NCBI GenBank assembly: GCA_964017195.1
Contig: OZ024892.1
Coordinates: 6,140,366 to 6,204,365 of the forward strand
Length of the DNA stretch: 64,000 bases
Source of the DNA: Siderastrea radians
Taxonomy: Eukaryota > Cnidaria > Anthozoa > Scleractinia > Rhizangiidae
Direction: 5' to 3'
Below the pieces are notes generated by a model. That model searched no databases. It saw nothing but the letters and a program-made list of their open reading frames with translations, and was not told the DNA's origin. Positions 36,259 through 47,972 of this stretch are shown here, in pieces. Numbering within the stretch: position 1 is the stretch's first letter; each line of letters opens with the position of its first letter. Position numbers and translations under genes: made by a program.

Positions 36259-36669
36259 CAATTGACTCCCAGTAACTCGAGGGAAATAAAAAAGGTTTGA
36301 GTTATCAGGATTTTGCATTATCAAGTGTGAAGTAAAAAACAAACAAGGTTTCTTTCTCAGGATCCAAAAATTTAACTAAGCCACAAGCTTTCGACTGCGT
36401 TGCAGAATCTTTTTCAAGTGATGGTGTTGGATGTTTCGTCACGTAATTTAGGATGGTGAAAACCACGTAACAAAACATCCGCATAGATCCCTGGGAGCTT
36501 GTATCCGTTGTCACAATTCATCGTTGGGGTCTGACAGTGAATTTCGATGGCCAGCTCTCTAATTCGTCTCTTAAAAGAGAGTGAGATATTTATAAAGAAA
36601 ATGAGCTAAAAGGCAAACAGTTACTCTTACTATGAGTTACTGAGGGTTTGAGTTACCGAGAGTCAACTG
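36259..36669. mobile_element. TA-flanked MITE, Tc1/mariner-pogo type
   Basis: TA at 36257-36258 and 36670-36671. Ends CAATTGACTCCCAGTAACTC and the inverse of GAGTTACCGAGAGTCAACTG match with a few differences. TA duplication and this end sequence resemble Tigger/pogo-derived elements. Confidence 0.7.
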
Positions 36670-36671
36670 TA

Positions 36672-38329
36672 TTTATGTGGATATTTTATGTACCTGTACC
36701 ATTTTGTAAGAAATAGCTCGCCAGACGTTTCTATTTTGTGAATGTTACAATTGTATCATTTAGAGGAAATGGATCCAGCTATAATTCTTCAAATCACATT
36801 ATTTTTGTAAAATGCAAAATGCACAGCCACCAATAAATACTTATACAGACTAGAACCAGTTCATAACATTTAAAACCTGACAGTCCTAGCCAGCCAGTTC
36901 TTGACAATGTTCATAAGCTCCCTGTGGTGTCAATCAAAAGTGTGAATGTGAATAATCATGGCACAGCTTTTGTTTCGTTTAATTTACAGCTGTAGGTTCC
37001 TACTAGCAGTCACAGTCATAAGTTGTGTCCCCCATATCTAAATACATGGGAACACCCAAAAATTCAACATTTGTGATCTGTTATTTTCTGGACTGTAAAC
37101 ATTGAGTTCCAGAACTTGCCAGACCACATGATTTCAAAATGGTGTTCCTTCAAGGTGAGATTAGTTAGTTTGGTCAAAAGGATAATGACAATTCTTTTCC
37201 AACTTGATCACATAAGAAGCTTATGTTTGTGACTGTGGCTGTGATTCTGATCCTCACATTGTTAGTAGGCACAGAGATTAAAAATATTTATTGTAAATAG
37301 CTAAGGAGGTTACCACAAAAAAGAAAATATTTGCAGGTAGCTGTTGCTTATTTGTTAAGAGATTCAGTAGACAGATGATTTTAAATTTTGAATTTTAGAA
37401 CCTCATCTGATAACTTGGTAAATCTTTGGATAATTAGATGTTTAGAATAGATAATCAGAATTAACAAATACATTAGCTGTGTGATTACATAACAATTAAT
37501 AATTTATTGTTGTTTGATTAGTTACAGATGTGCATTAATTTTATAATTTAAGTTTTTACCAAACAAATGAAGATATTCTATGTAGATTAAAACAAAATTG
37601 TAATTATCATCTTTAGACATTGTAATGATGTGCGGTTCTAGGAAATATTCATACCCACCTCACGGATGGTCATTGGCAATTCTGAGCAAGGGTCAGGGCA
37701 GAGGAAAGGGGGGGGGGGGTTGTCAAAAAATAAATTTTAAAAGAAAGTGTGACGCTTAACTGGAATTTTCAAATGGGTTGGAAGGTGGGGGTTAAAACAG
37801 AACAAAATGTCCTTGGGGTGTATAGATATTTTCTGCACCGCACAATTTATAAAGAAATACACTCTTTCAGATTCGTTAATTTAAAGGCAAGAGTGTAGTA
37901 TTGATTTTGGGTGTATTCTTTAAAGTTAATTGCAGTTTAAGACAGTATTGTTTTTTGGATTGATAGTTTTAAATTGGTGTTTCACATTAATCACAGAATT
38001 ACGTAGTTTTATAGTAAATTTGTTGGAAACAATGATCAGGTAAAGCTGTTACACTGTTAATGTTCTCTGTGGAAGTTTAGCTATTGTTGACTTAATTATA
38101 GTACTACATTCAGTGTCGCAGAAAATGGATTTGTCTCTTACTATAATATTGGTTCGGTAATGATTATATGGGTATTTGATGTTATACAAGTATGACTACA
38201 GTTTCTCTGTGTTGAACATGTGCAGACCAAATTAAATCTAACTATTTCATTTAATTAAGTGCATGTGCTTAATACAGAAAAATGGTAGCCGTACTGAAAA
38301 CCCATGAAAATGCCCAAATCTATTAATAA
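36672..38329. other. CACTA interior, nothing recognised
   Basis: AT-rich, with a G tract at 37709-37719 and no supported gene. Confidence 0.35.
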
Positions 38330-38765
38330 TAGGCATCATAATCATGATTCTTGTGGTTGTAAATCATGGTTATGATTCCATACATGATTAACACCCCAAT
38401 ATGCATCATAACCATGATTCCTGTGGTTGTAAATCATGGTTATGATTCCAGACATGATTAACACCTCAACATGTATCATAACCATGATTCTTGTGGTTGT
38501 AAATCATGGTTATGATTCCAGACATGATTGAACACTCCAATATGCATCATAACCATGATTCCTGTGGTTGTAAATCATGGTTATGATTCCAGACATGATT
38601 TAACACAAGTCTAAAAATCATAATGGTGATTTAAGAGAATAATAAAAATCATGCTATGATTGTTTGGGTACAGATCAAACCCTAATATGATTTGCTCTGA
38701 TGCAAAGAGGACAGTCGAATCATCACAAGAATCATTGAGGATGATTCTTTAGTTTGAATTCCTGT
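38330..38765. repeat. Right subterminal array of the CACTA element
   Basis: About four tandem units of 61-62 bp between 38333 and 38612, each with aatcatggttatgattcc and catcataaccatgattc, followed by degenerate aatcat copies up to the terminus. Each unit is itself nearly palindromic. It mirrors the left array at 23990-24365. Confidence 0.8.
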
Positions 38766-39120
38766 GTTGTAGCTGCACGGTGTTCGCAAAAGTCCATCTT
38801 AGAGGACGAGTTTAACTAAAATGATGACACCAGCTCACATTGTTTACTTGACAGACCCACTTAAATAAAATTTGACTAAGAAAGTGGGTCTACAGCGAAT
38901 CATTTTAAATATTTTTCAACTAACAAGCACTGAGGCCATGCCGAGTTGCGAGGGCCGATTTGTCAAAATTGGGGTAGTTTTCCACGCGCTTTATTTTGAA
39001 AACGAAGTCGGTGACCCCCCAATTTTTTTGCATTTGTGACATAGGTAACTCATTATCTGACTGTAGCCAAAGTATGAAAAAAATCTGTATTGTAGAAGTT
39101 TTTCGCGCGAACGTCCTTAA

Positions 39121-39987
39121 ATGGGAATTGTTTGAACGGTTGCGCGCGCGTTACAGCGCTTTCCACTTGGTTTGCTCCCAAGCAGAGCAATTATTCATCA
39201 TCAGACGAACAACGTTAAATTGGCATTCCTTGATCGAAACGACGACAGTTCTCATAGTTGTCGACGAAAATAGCAAGAGCAAGGCTCACAGTTTCACAGT
39301 GTGAATGGAATGTTGGAGCATATAAAAACATTTGAACATTCTTTAAAACTGGTGAAATTTTAATTGACCTCAAGCAATTTTATTAACTGTAACGGCTTCG
39401 CGATCCAAACATTCCCTCAGTCTCGAATATTCGATGTACTGTTTTCATCTTTGAGAAGTAGTCGTAGCAGATTGTCTCGTAAGAAGCAGTTTATAAAATA
39501 GTAATGCATAGAATAATAAGCAATGGATAAAGATGTTCACATTGACCTTTGAGAAAATGTTGGACAAGGGACAAACATAGAAACAAACATAGCCAAAAAA
39601 ATATTAGACTTTTGAATAACTTAAATAAAAAATGAAGTAGACTCGACTTACTTTTGTTACTACTATCCACCCACAAAACAAGAAGCAGCTTACATGTCTT
39701 TATGTGAAAACTTTTCAAAATACCTTTGAAATGTTTTCAAAGTAATTTCAGACAATTTTAAACACGATTGTCGATTCCTCGGCAAAATGAAAATAAACTT
39801 CCGCTCGCGAGTGGCGTTAAGAAAACTAGGAAAAGTTCTTGTTTCGTTGTATAATTAATAAATTTGAATAGATGATGGTTACCTTACATCTAATAGGTAA
39901 CGTGTACAAAACATTCGGCTAAGTCAATCGTTGGTGACTTTCGCCTTGGCTACAGTTTGAAAAATATTATCGTGCGAAAAAGGAAAA
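39121..39987 (+). promoter_or_regulatory. 5' flank of lectin H, conserved with I and partly G
   Basis: From 39121 the sequence follows 48663 onward in the I block (tgctcccaagcagagcaatt, ctcagtctcgaatattcgatg). The last 155 nt (39832-39987) match the G and I proximal flanks, with aaaagttcttgtttcgttg, gtaacgtgta, gtcaatcgttggtgac and ggaaaaATG. The cis-regulatory region of this lectin family is expected here. Confidence 0.6.
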
Positions 39988-41503
39988 ATGTTTCCTTGTC
40001 CGAGCTTTGTGTTGCTTCTCTGCCTTGTGGTTACCATTGCCATTTCTACTGGCAAACCTCAAAATTCCAGCGCCAAGCCTGTCGATAAGCCTAAACCCTA
40101 AGCGGGGCAGAGTTTTGTGGTGAACAACAACTGCGGTCTGGCGAAAACCGAGCGTGAAATGATGGCTTATATCAAAGCCAAAGTTGATTACATCGCCGAA
40201 CAATCCGGCAAAGGTAAAGTTCTTTTATCTTGTCGGCCGTTATAAGTACGCGTTCCATTGCGTTTAATTAAGTAACCAAAAAAAAAATGCTTTATGGCGT
40301 TACGAGCGTCACGAGAATTTGTGAAACGAAGCAGTCGCAGCGGAGAAACGACAGAATTAGGCTAGTAAAAGTGAAAAGCTCAATTGAGGCTGCGACAGTA
40401 AAAATAATTTTCCAAAGTAAAATAATTTCCGTTGAAAAATTGGGAAATTTTAATATCAAAACACTCAAGTTATGAAAATGAGACCAAACACCGTTATTAG
40501 AAAACCACCAATTGTCCGTCCAAACGCAGCTTTTCGAACGTTCAGTTCACCCAAAACGCAAGTTTGGCAAAAGACCAGCTATTTTGCGTGGTAAACAAGT
40601 CGGTTCTTCCTCAGAATTTTAAAGGTTATTGACAAATGAAACGCTTTGTTCCAAGCTCGCACTATTAGTTCTCCTAAAAAGGTTGTGCTACGTTCCTTTA
40701 AATATCAAATCTGAGAATTATGCGGTTTCTGAAATCCGTATCCTGTAATTCAGTGAAGATTGGTGTTTCAGGAATACCAAAGAAAAGAAGCTATCAAAAT
40801 CTCGTCATCACTAATGTCTTTTCTATTTTGGCGTCCGGACGTTTCGCAGTTTTATATAATTGCTTTCGTACCATCACTTTACCTTTCACTTGCCAAGTGA
40901 CAGTTTTCTTTATTCCTCTTGTTTTTAGGGTCGGCATGCCCAGACGGCTGTGAACGTTTTCTAAAATCGTATTTTTCACATTTTCTTGGCCTTCAATGTT
41001 GCAGAAAATACTGTGAACATTTTATTTAATCGAATATTTCTCTTATCCAGTTCTTTCGTTCAACAGAATCGGCGTGTTCTACTGGCTGGGTTGCGTATGG
41101 CAAATCTTGCTTCCTCGTCATCGACATTCCAACGCTGGAGTGGAGCGCTGCTAGACGAAATTGCCAGAAGTTGGGAGGAGACCTTGCTACAATCACCTCG
41201 GCCGCCGAAATTAAGTTTATTTTCACTCTTATTAGCAACCAGACAAAAACTACAAAGTTCGGAGCATGGCTGGGACTTCACCGTAAGGCAGACACGAAGT
41301 TCTACTGGACAGACGCCACTCCACTGACTGGCTATACTGCATGGTATCTTGGTCAACCAGACAATCCATCAACTGAGAAGTGTGGCCACATTCTTGGTCC
41401 CTCACACCCCAAGAAGGGAATGTGGAATGACTTAAAATGTAGCCTGGATAACTCAGAAATAACTTACGCCCCAGTGGTTCTCTGCCAGGAAACCTCAAAG
41501 TAG
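39988..41503 (+). pseudogene. C-type lectin H, QPD-type CTLD, nonsense codon in leader
   Basis: Exon 1 (39988-40213, 226 nt, phase 1) has signal peptide FVLLLCLVVTIAISTG and the N-S-S sequon. Codon 38 is TAA (40099-40101) where the copies have CAA; the change is cctcaa to ccctaa. Downstream NNNCG and the helix remain in frame. Exon 2 (41067-41503) after CAACAG encodes a complete CTLD with WND and all Cys. The long-loop motif is QPD (41354-41362) rather than EPN; in classical C-type lectins that exchange goes with galactose-type instead of mannose-type preference. With a read-through or corrected codon the product would be 220 residues. The intact CTLD beside a single stop suggests recent inactivation, a polymorphic null or a sequence error. 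Confidence 0.85.
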
Positions 41504-41626
41504 TGCCAACGTCCCAGTATTTAGATCGACCTTTTAAGAACTGTATTGTAGCCTTTAAGTTTACTAATGACGCTGTTGTTGTTAACTTTATAAAACGTCA
41601 TTTTATCATAAGCTGCTTATAAAACC

Positions 41627-41632
41627 AATAAA
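41627..41632 (+). terminator. Poly(A) signal of lectin H
   Basis: AATAAA 124 nt after the stop, just ahead of the transposon inserted at 41663. Confidence 0.6.
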
Positions 41633-41662
41633 ACCGGTAGTTGGATCACGTGACATTGTACT

Positions 41663-43014
41663 GAGGGTCCACAATAGGTTTGGCGGGATGCGGGATTTAG
41701 CTGATTTCTGTGGCGATACTCGGGATGGGAGCTGAAAATAGGAGCGGGAAGCTGGAATTTCAATTGAGAGCGGGAGCGGGATTTTGCATTTTTAAGGGCT
41801 CGGCGGAATGCGAGAATCGTAAGCGGAAAGTAGCGGGATACCGTATTTTAGTTTTTACGAAACTGCATGATTTGATCAGCGCAGGCTGATAGAAATGGAT
41901 CGTTTGTGAAGAAGTGTGTCGGCAATTAACGAATTGAACAAGGAAGAGTAGCCTGCATGTCAAACTAGTATGAGTCCTTTTGTAATGTTTTGTGTTGATT
42001 TTGGAATGAGGTATCAAGTCACATGTGGTGTTGCATTTCTTGGCCTTGTCTGCGTTCTTAACTTTTCCGACCCTTTCCATTGAGCGTTTGTTGGAACAGC
42101 TATGATCAGCTATGGTTGGTCTAGCCAGTATGCCAACACCGGCAGACTGGACGGTAATGTAACGGCGGTCGCCAAAAACGAGGTATTCGTTACATTTCAT
42201 TTTTACATACCACATAATTGGGGTCCGTTTCTCGGCAACTTTTCAGGCCGGAGCTATATTTTAAAATCCAAATCTATAGAATGGTGGTGGAGCTTTTAGC
42301 CCACAAACCAGCTCGACTAGTTTCGTCAAGTTGCAATTTTACTGCTTAGGTTAAAAAAAAAAACAAAACAAAAAAATTTGAATCTTTAACGTAGACCTTG
42401 CGCTCATAAAATAGCTTTCCGGGCCCGAAAAGTTATCGGGACTTTCGAGAAGCGGACCCCTGGACCGATCTTGCATGACCTCTGTACCCCTAGCCTTGTC
42501 CAAGGACACAACCCATATATATACAGCTGGGTGTAGAGAAACAATGTGGAGAAAACGTTTGTCTAAGGAAACGGCGACCTTCACATCAAAATCAAGACGC
42601 GCTTACCACGCCACAACCTGAACAACCACCGGCTTCATTTACATACTCGGTAGGTTGTCTTCCAAAAAAAGCAGGACCGAGAATATCGTAGCAAACAATC
42701 CTTGTCAATTTTTACCTTTCACTTATACCTGGACAAGAAAAGGTAAAACAGGTCCAAAACAGAATAACAAACGAAACACTTGTTACGGTCATTGGTGGCG
42801 ATCTTTCTATATGATATCGAGACCATCGACTGAAACATGTTTACTTGTCTCCTATCCATTGTATAAAGGTATGTGAGGTTTTCATCATGAAAGTAGAAAC
42901 TATTTAAAAATTTAGGCGGGATCGGGATTTCGACGTAAAGAAGGGCGGGCTGGCTGGAGTAACAGGAAAAAATAGGCGGGATGGCGGGATCTGAGAACCC
43001 TATTGTGGACCCTC
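41663..43014. mobile_element. 1.35-kb DNA element with GAGGGTCCACAATAGG ends
   Basis: The 16-bp termini GAGGGTCCACAATAGG and CCTATTGTGGACCCTC are perfect inverted repeats, flanked by 6-bp TGTACT at 41657-41662 and 43015-43020. Subterminal DNA has many gcgggat/agcggga repeats at both ends. No transposase is recognised. It sits about 30 bp past the lectin H poly(A) signal. Confidence 0.8.
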
Positions 43015-43020
43015 TGTACT

Positions 43021-44272
43021 TTGTGTAGTATGGCTATTTTAAGGGCTTTCAGAATGGACCCAATAGTAGTGATCTGGATTCTCAACCGCGACACTAACAG
43101 TGGATCAGTTGAGAGCCCGTTGTCACGCAGAGTTGCATCTTTTCCCTGAAAGTGCCACAGGTTTGACCTTCTTTCGATCTCCTCACACCACAGGTAGCCC
43201 AAACTACCTGCGCTTACACGTCTTTTCTTTCTTACCTAACTCCAGTGAGCTGAAGTACCTGAGAAACTTGTCTACTTATTCACGGAGAAGATGTGAAGCC
43301 GACAAACGCTAAACACTTTTTTAGTCGGGTTATAAAGAAAGATGCGTTTTTCTTTGCGTCTCCTCTGAGTTTCCGGCCATAAAAGCGGAAACGCGACTTT
43401 GCGCACAAAACAAGCTAGAATTACTTCTTGTTACTTAAAATCGCTTTATCAAAACATATTATTGGCAATAAAAGCAAACATTGCGTTCAAAGAACTTTGT
43501 TTCATCATATAAGCCAGAGGTATAAGAGTTCTGTTTTATTGACCTTCGTTGGGCAAGACAGTTTATTTATCCAGTTACTGTCAAAAAGCTTCTCTCCTGC
43601 AATTTGACTTCTCAAGCATAAGCAGTTTTAGCAGTAGATGTTACGAAACTCCATGTCGCGCAATCCAAGAAAAACAGCGCAACTTTGAACGTTCATAACT
43701 ACACATGAAATTTTTTCGCACCATTGTCAGGCGCTTTTACTGCGGCTTTCGTTCTTTGCCAAACACTATGCTCGTTTCTTTGTCCAGGTCATTTCATTCC
43801 CAGGATTTTTTCTCAATGTGGAATCTTGGAAGCATCTTAATAACCATACAGTGCAATTATTCATTCCCGTGAGTAAGTATGATAAAATTACCGACATCAG
43901 TTCATGCTACCTATATTTTACGGCGGAAGGAAGTGAAGTAGGCAACACGCCCCAAGGGCGTACTGAGATTTCCAAAAAAAAAAAAAAAAAAAACGGTCGT
44001 GTTTTTTTTACCTCCCCGGCAGCGATCAATTGAAGTTAAACTTTCGGCTGGAGAAATTCGAAAATCTTACCTTTGTCCTTGGCTTTAAGAAACAATTCAG
44101 ACGCCAGGCATCTCACACTTGTCCTACAGCAGCACCCTGGACGTTTTACTGGCATCTGAAGCTAAGGTGGATTTCCATCATAGCGCAAATTTTACGTAGC
44201 TACTGACGTAAATTTATCTGGCATGACGTGCATAGGTAAAATAGAGGACGTTGAATGAAGGGCTTTCTAACA
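43021..44272. other. Intergenic, nothing recognised
   Basis: No supported gene. An A20 tract is at 43974-43993. Confidence 0.4.
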
Positions 44273-44336
44273 TGATAATATAATAATACTAATAATAATA
44301 ATAATGATAATAATAATAATAATAATAATAATAATT
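44273..44336. repeat. (TAA)n microsatellite
   Basis: Imperfect aataat array of about 64 bp. Confidence 0.85.
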
Positions 44337-44401
44337 AAAAATAATTATAATATTTATACAGGGTAACCGCTTCAGTTAATCGAGGGCCGTGCTGTTAAGT
44401 C

Positions 44402-44916
44402 TGACGAACTGTCTACTGTATTTGGCTGGCCTCTCTGCAAGCACGCCGTAACTTCCTTAAAACTGTCCTCGTTTATAAATGCATCTATGGAATAGCACCT
44501 TCTTATCTGCTGAGTGAATTTAGGCACGCTCACCAAATCCACTCTCACTTCACCAGACAACGTGATCAGTTGAGACTGCCTTTGGCTAAAACCACCAAAT
44601 ACCAGGGCAGTTTTAGGATCAATGGTGCACGTGCCTATAATTCCTTGCCCTCTAATATTAGGTCTGCAACGAACTTTAACACGTTCAAGTCCCTCGCGAA
44701 ACGGCACCTTCAAGCGCCAGTGTGTCCAGTCTCTTTAATTGTCGCGTGTCTCTATTTGTGTTATTAGTGTGCTACTTTCTGTATTAGTTTTCATTGTATC
44801 TGTTTATTTGCTTTTTACAGGACTCTGTTTAAACTAGCTCTATTTTAATGCTAAATCAGATGTTCTTGTATAAATAAATAAATATATAAATAAATAAATA
44901 AATAAATAAATAAATT
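44402..44916 (+). mobile_element. CR1/L2-like LINE, 3' end of ORF2
   Basis: An open frame with no start codon (44402-44767) reads RRNFLKTVLVYKCIYGIAPSY, LRLPLAKT, GARAYNSLPSNIRSA and FNTFKSLAKRHL. These are the usual C-terminal peptides of CR1/L2-type reverse transcriptases. It is followed by a short 3' region and an (AAAT)n tail at 44871-44916, as expected for a 5'-truncated LINE on the plus strand. Confidence 0.75.
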
Positions 44917-45443
44917 ATGCAACTGCTATCAATGTGGGCCCTGTAAAATAGCAAATGAATAAAAAAAAAATAGAAAACTGACATACATGTAAATGTGGTA
45001 CATTCTAAAAACCGTAGGAAGATAAAAAGGCTAAAAATGCTAAAAATTATGAGTTGAAAACAACTGCACCTTTAGAATAAAAAGCACACTTAGAAATTTC
45101 TAACGTAATTTTATCAATAAAAAGGTTCTTGCTGAATCTAGTATTATGTGAATGGATATCACAGTGTCTACTGTTAAAATAACCCTTGAATAAATCGGGA
45201 ACAAGCCCCTTAAGACAGTTTTTTAACTAATTCTTTAATGTGTTCCGACTCTAGGAAGGTAACTGGTTTTACACGTGATAATCATTGTTTTTTTGCAAGA
45301 CACGTACACGTTACATTACTTACATAACGGTATGAAACAACCGCTACTTACATTACATTACAAAACCTACACAAGAGCGCTAGTTATAGTATTACACTTG
45401 CATTACTCTACTTACAATACTCTATTCTAATTTCACTTAATAG
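44917..45443. other. Intergenic, nothing recognised
   Basis: AT-rich spacer between two oppositely oriented LINE fragments. Confidence 0.35.
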
Positions 45444-46330
45444 ATACGATAATAATACTTTATTTGTTTGCCCTACACAGTGACACATACAAACCATGCA
45501 GATGCCCAATTAATTCCCTTACAAGATTAAATAGCAACTTTCTAGCTATTAGCGCAAAAAAATATTATCAACTTAATTTACCCGGCGGACTTCCATTTTT
45601 TTCGTTGTAGTAGACTATTATAAGATTACAACAGAAGCTCCCATCTTGTATAAAAATCGCGAAGCTTTCGGTTCTTAATAGCAATTAACTTTTCAACTTC
45701 TTGTTTAGCTTCGACCTTGTGCAGAAACAATCTAAATTTTGGAAGGTACTTATTTTTTCTACTCTCCCAGATAGTTATCTTACCAAGAATTATCAAATAA
45801 TTTAATAAATCTTTCCTCTGAAGAAAGCCAATTATGATGTCTTTTAAAGACAAAGATAAATTTTCACCACTTATACCAGACCACCAGACTGCAAAACTAT
45901 TCCAGAACACCCGCACAAAGGAGCAGTTAAAGAAGAGGTGGTACAAATCTTCCGTATAGGTTCCACAAAATGAGCACTTATCTGAATCGCTTAAACCTAT
46001 TTTGAATAATTTATCATTTGTAAACAAAATGAAATTCAACAATCTATATTGAAAAGACCAAACATACGTTTCGCTTGCAGTTAGATACGGAATAGAAAAA
46101 GCATCTTGTGGATTTGAGAGTTTAAAATCAGCTATCAACCTTTTAAAGCTATTTGGAGTTTTCGTTTTAGTCGATATCATCATTGAATAGAATTGTTTGC
46201 ACTTTGCCGTAAATACATTTATGATAGCAGACCTCAACTCTGTCCATGTAAGGAAATTAGTATGAAGACCTTTTTGTTTAAAGGACTCAAAAGAACGGAC
46301 ATTATCAATATTAAACTGTAAATCATTCAA
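45444..46330 (-). mobile_element. L1/Tx1-like LINE, C-terminal ORF2 fragment
   Basis: A 234-codon open frame on the minus strand ends at 45626. It contains the C-terminal zinc-knuckle-like pattern CSFCGTYTEDLYHLFFNC followed by VFWNSF...W, typical of L1-group ORF2 ends, and a Lys-rich tail. The 3' untranslated part runs to about 45444, where the strand ends in aataaagtattattatcg, the retroposition tail. Upstream catalytic RT is missing, so it is 5'-truncated. The frame is open, implying a fairly young insertion. Confidence 0.75.
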
Positions 46331-46559
46331 ATAAAATTATGCCCTTGTCAAAGAACATTTTATAAAACACTGATCTGTTATTTATCCTTACGTCCTTATT
46401 ATTCCAGATAATACACGCGATAGTCATGCATACTAACATGTCATAGAGCACGCGCAGCTCTTGGAATTAGACTGGTGTTTAAACTGGTGTTATACGTGAT
46501 AATCATGCGCACTAACGTCCTTAAGGATAAACAGCTCTAGAGCGAGACTTCGTACCGTG

Positions 46560-46564
46560 ATGTA

Positions 46565-46600
<36 letters not shown>

Positions 46601-46970
46601 TTTAATAATGTTTAATGTGGTAATCATACGAACTAACACGTCGCAAAGCATAGGCACTTGGCGAAATTGCAAGAAGAAGTCGCAGGCGAGCCAACGAGGC
46701 TCATACGGCCGGAGCTTATCAGTTTCGGTGGCATGAAGCAACTGAAAGTATTGCAACTCTCCCCTGCATGGGATGCTAGTCCATCGCAGGGTTATCCCCA
46801 GCAGTGTGTCGCCGGTACCCATTTATACACCCGAGTGAAGAGAGCCAAAATGGGGGTAAAGTTGCTTGTCTAAGGAAACACTGAACACGATGGCAGGGAC
46901 TGGGTGTCAAACCACCGACCTTCAGATCTGAAGTCCAACGCACTAACCCCTACACCACCGCGCGCCCACA
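46560..46970 (-). mobile_element. tRNA-derived SINE
   Basis: On the minus strand the head (46970 downward) reads gcggtggtgtaggggttagt, with an A-box-like TGTAGGGGTTAGTG and a B-box-like GGTGGTTTGACACC, as in tRNA-headed SINEs. The body contains the reverse complement of gggatgctagtccatcgcag. The tail is an (ATT)n run at 46563-46599. A similar head occurs at 63211 on the plus strand. Confidence 0.65.
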
Positions 46971-47775
46971 AGGAGTGTGAATACGACGCTCTAATTTCAA
47001 ACTAGTCGCGTTTTGAAAGCCCCTGCTCTCCTTTTTGCCCACTATGTCGAGAGAGCAGGCTCAAGGCACTGGATTGGTAAGATAAGTGATGATCTGGAAA
47101 ATAAGTATTTCGTACCTCTACTCCGACCAAACAACTAAAATATAGGAGTACAAGTTGTAAACGTTTTCAAAGCCCTTGCTGTCCCGTGCTGACCAGTAGA
47201 AAAGAAGATTTGAAAAGACGTACTTGTTTCCCAATCTATAGGTATAGAGACGAGGGGAGTTTTGTCGAAAGAAGAGCGAGGCGCGTGGAGAGTCATGGAA
47301 AGGGAAGCGGGTGAAAATAACAACTTCAAAAGGGCGACATATTTTGTTTACTTCACCATACCAAGCAAAACAGCGCGCACAAAAAAACTTCTGAAATTAC
47401 AAAATTATTAATTTATTTATACTTTTTGCAACGAGTATGTACATTATTAATTGAAAATCTATTCTTCAATTTACATTTTTCATTTTCCGTAATTTATATA
47501 TTTTGTGACATTTTTAAATCTAACCTTTTTTCACGTAGAAAATAATTTAATCGCGGGTACAACGTATAGAATACGATGTTGGCTTTGAACAATGAGGAGA
47601 AAAAAGGTAATCATTTTATTTGCGAAAGGTCGCAAACACAATTTAGTAGTCGCTTTGGTTGGAGGGTCGTCGCTTCTTAGGGGATTTATCAGCATACAAA
47701 ATTTTATAGGAACTAACGCACGCCAAAATTTTCGAACAATTTACCGTCGCTTTTGACCTTTTGTGCGAATTTCAA
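46971..47775. other. Intergenic, nothing recognised
   Basis: No supported gene or repeat family. Confidence 0.35.
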
Positions 47776-47972
47776 TTACTGGGAAGAAAGAGCTATTTTC
47801 TTATCCACATCAGAGTCGCTGGGCATCACAGTGACTCCAGGAACGTTCTTGATACAGTCTGTTAACATGGGCGACAGAGAACTGCTGTGTGAAAATCTCT
47901 GATTCAGCACAGAGAGTAGAAGTGAAAATTCCGCTGAGTGGGCAGTGTTGCTTGGTCCGTCATTACTAAGAC
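47776..47972 (-). CDS. Possible terminal exon of an unidentified minus-strand gene
   Basis: After a strong acceptor (TTTCAATTTAG) the minus strand is open from 47972 to a TAA at 47776-47778. It encodes a Ser-rich segment ending VTVMPSDSDVDKKIALSSQ. The exon would start in phase 1. No upstream partner was found, and it is separated from the 51-59 kb minus gene by lectin I. It could be chance. Confidence 0.3.

Larger units (their letters stand above)
23979..38766. mobile_element. 14.8-kb CACTA/EnSpm-type DNA transposon
   Basis: The termini are CACAGGAATTC and its inverse GAATTCCTGTG. They are followed on both sides by similar subterminal sequence (gaatcatcc, aatgattc, tgtgatgattc) and flanked by a 3-bp duplication TTG at 23976-23978 and 38767-38769. 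A CAC-starting end, a 3-bp duplication and dense subterminal repeats are the standard signature of CACTA elements. Inside are a transposase-like gene on the minus strand (27721-30680), a divergent plus-strand gene (31226-34318), and four younger non-autonomous insertions (24947, 28912, 35087, 36259). A fifth is likely at 26428. The transposase is broken, so this copy cannot act alone. Confidence 0.85.
23681..39116. mobile_element. TTAA-flanked element (GGACGTTCGCGC ends) split by a CACTA transposon
   Basis: TTAA at 23677-23680 and 39117-39120 flank perfect 12-bp inverted ends GGACGTTCGCGC/GCGCGAACGTCC. Removing the CACTA insert (23979-38766 plus one TTG) leaves about 646 bp of non-coding sequence, the size of a MITE. 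The paralogous region at 48662 runs straight across the junction (tcacagcataaatgggac), confirming the insertion point. Confidence 0.8.

Noticed and set aside
23681..39116. A single 15.4-kb Maverick/Polinton-like element
   Set aside because: The true ends of the large coding element are CACAGGAATTC with a TTG duplication inside the TTAA borders, and there are no polymerase, integrase or capsid genes.
41250..41498. Minus-strand open frame antisense to the lectin H CTLD
   Set aside because: Antisense shadows of similar length appear over every CTLD exon because of shared codon composition; no promoter or splice signals.
46490..46822. Minus-strand frame with a poly-Tyr run
   Set aside because: The run is the translated (ATT)n/(TAA)n tail of the SINE.
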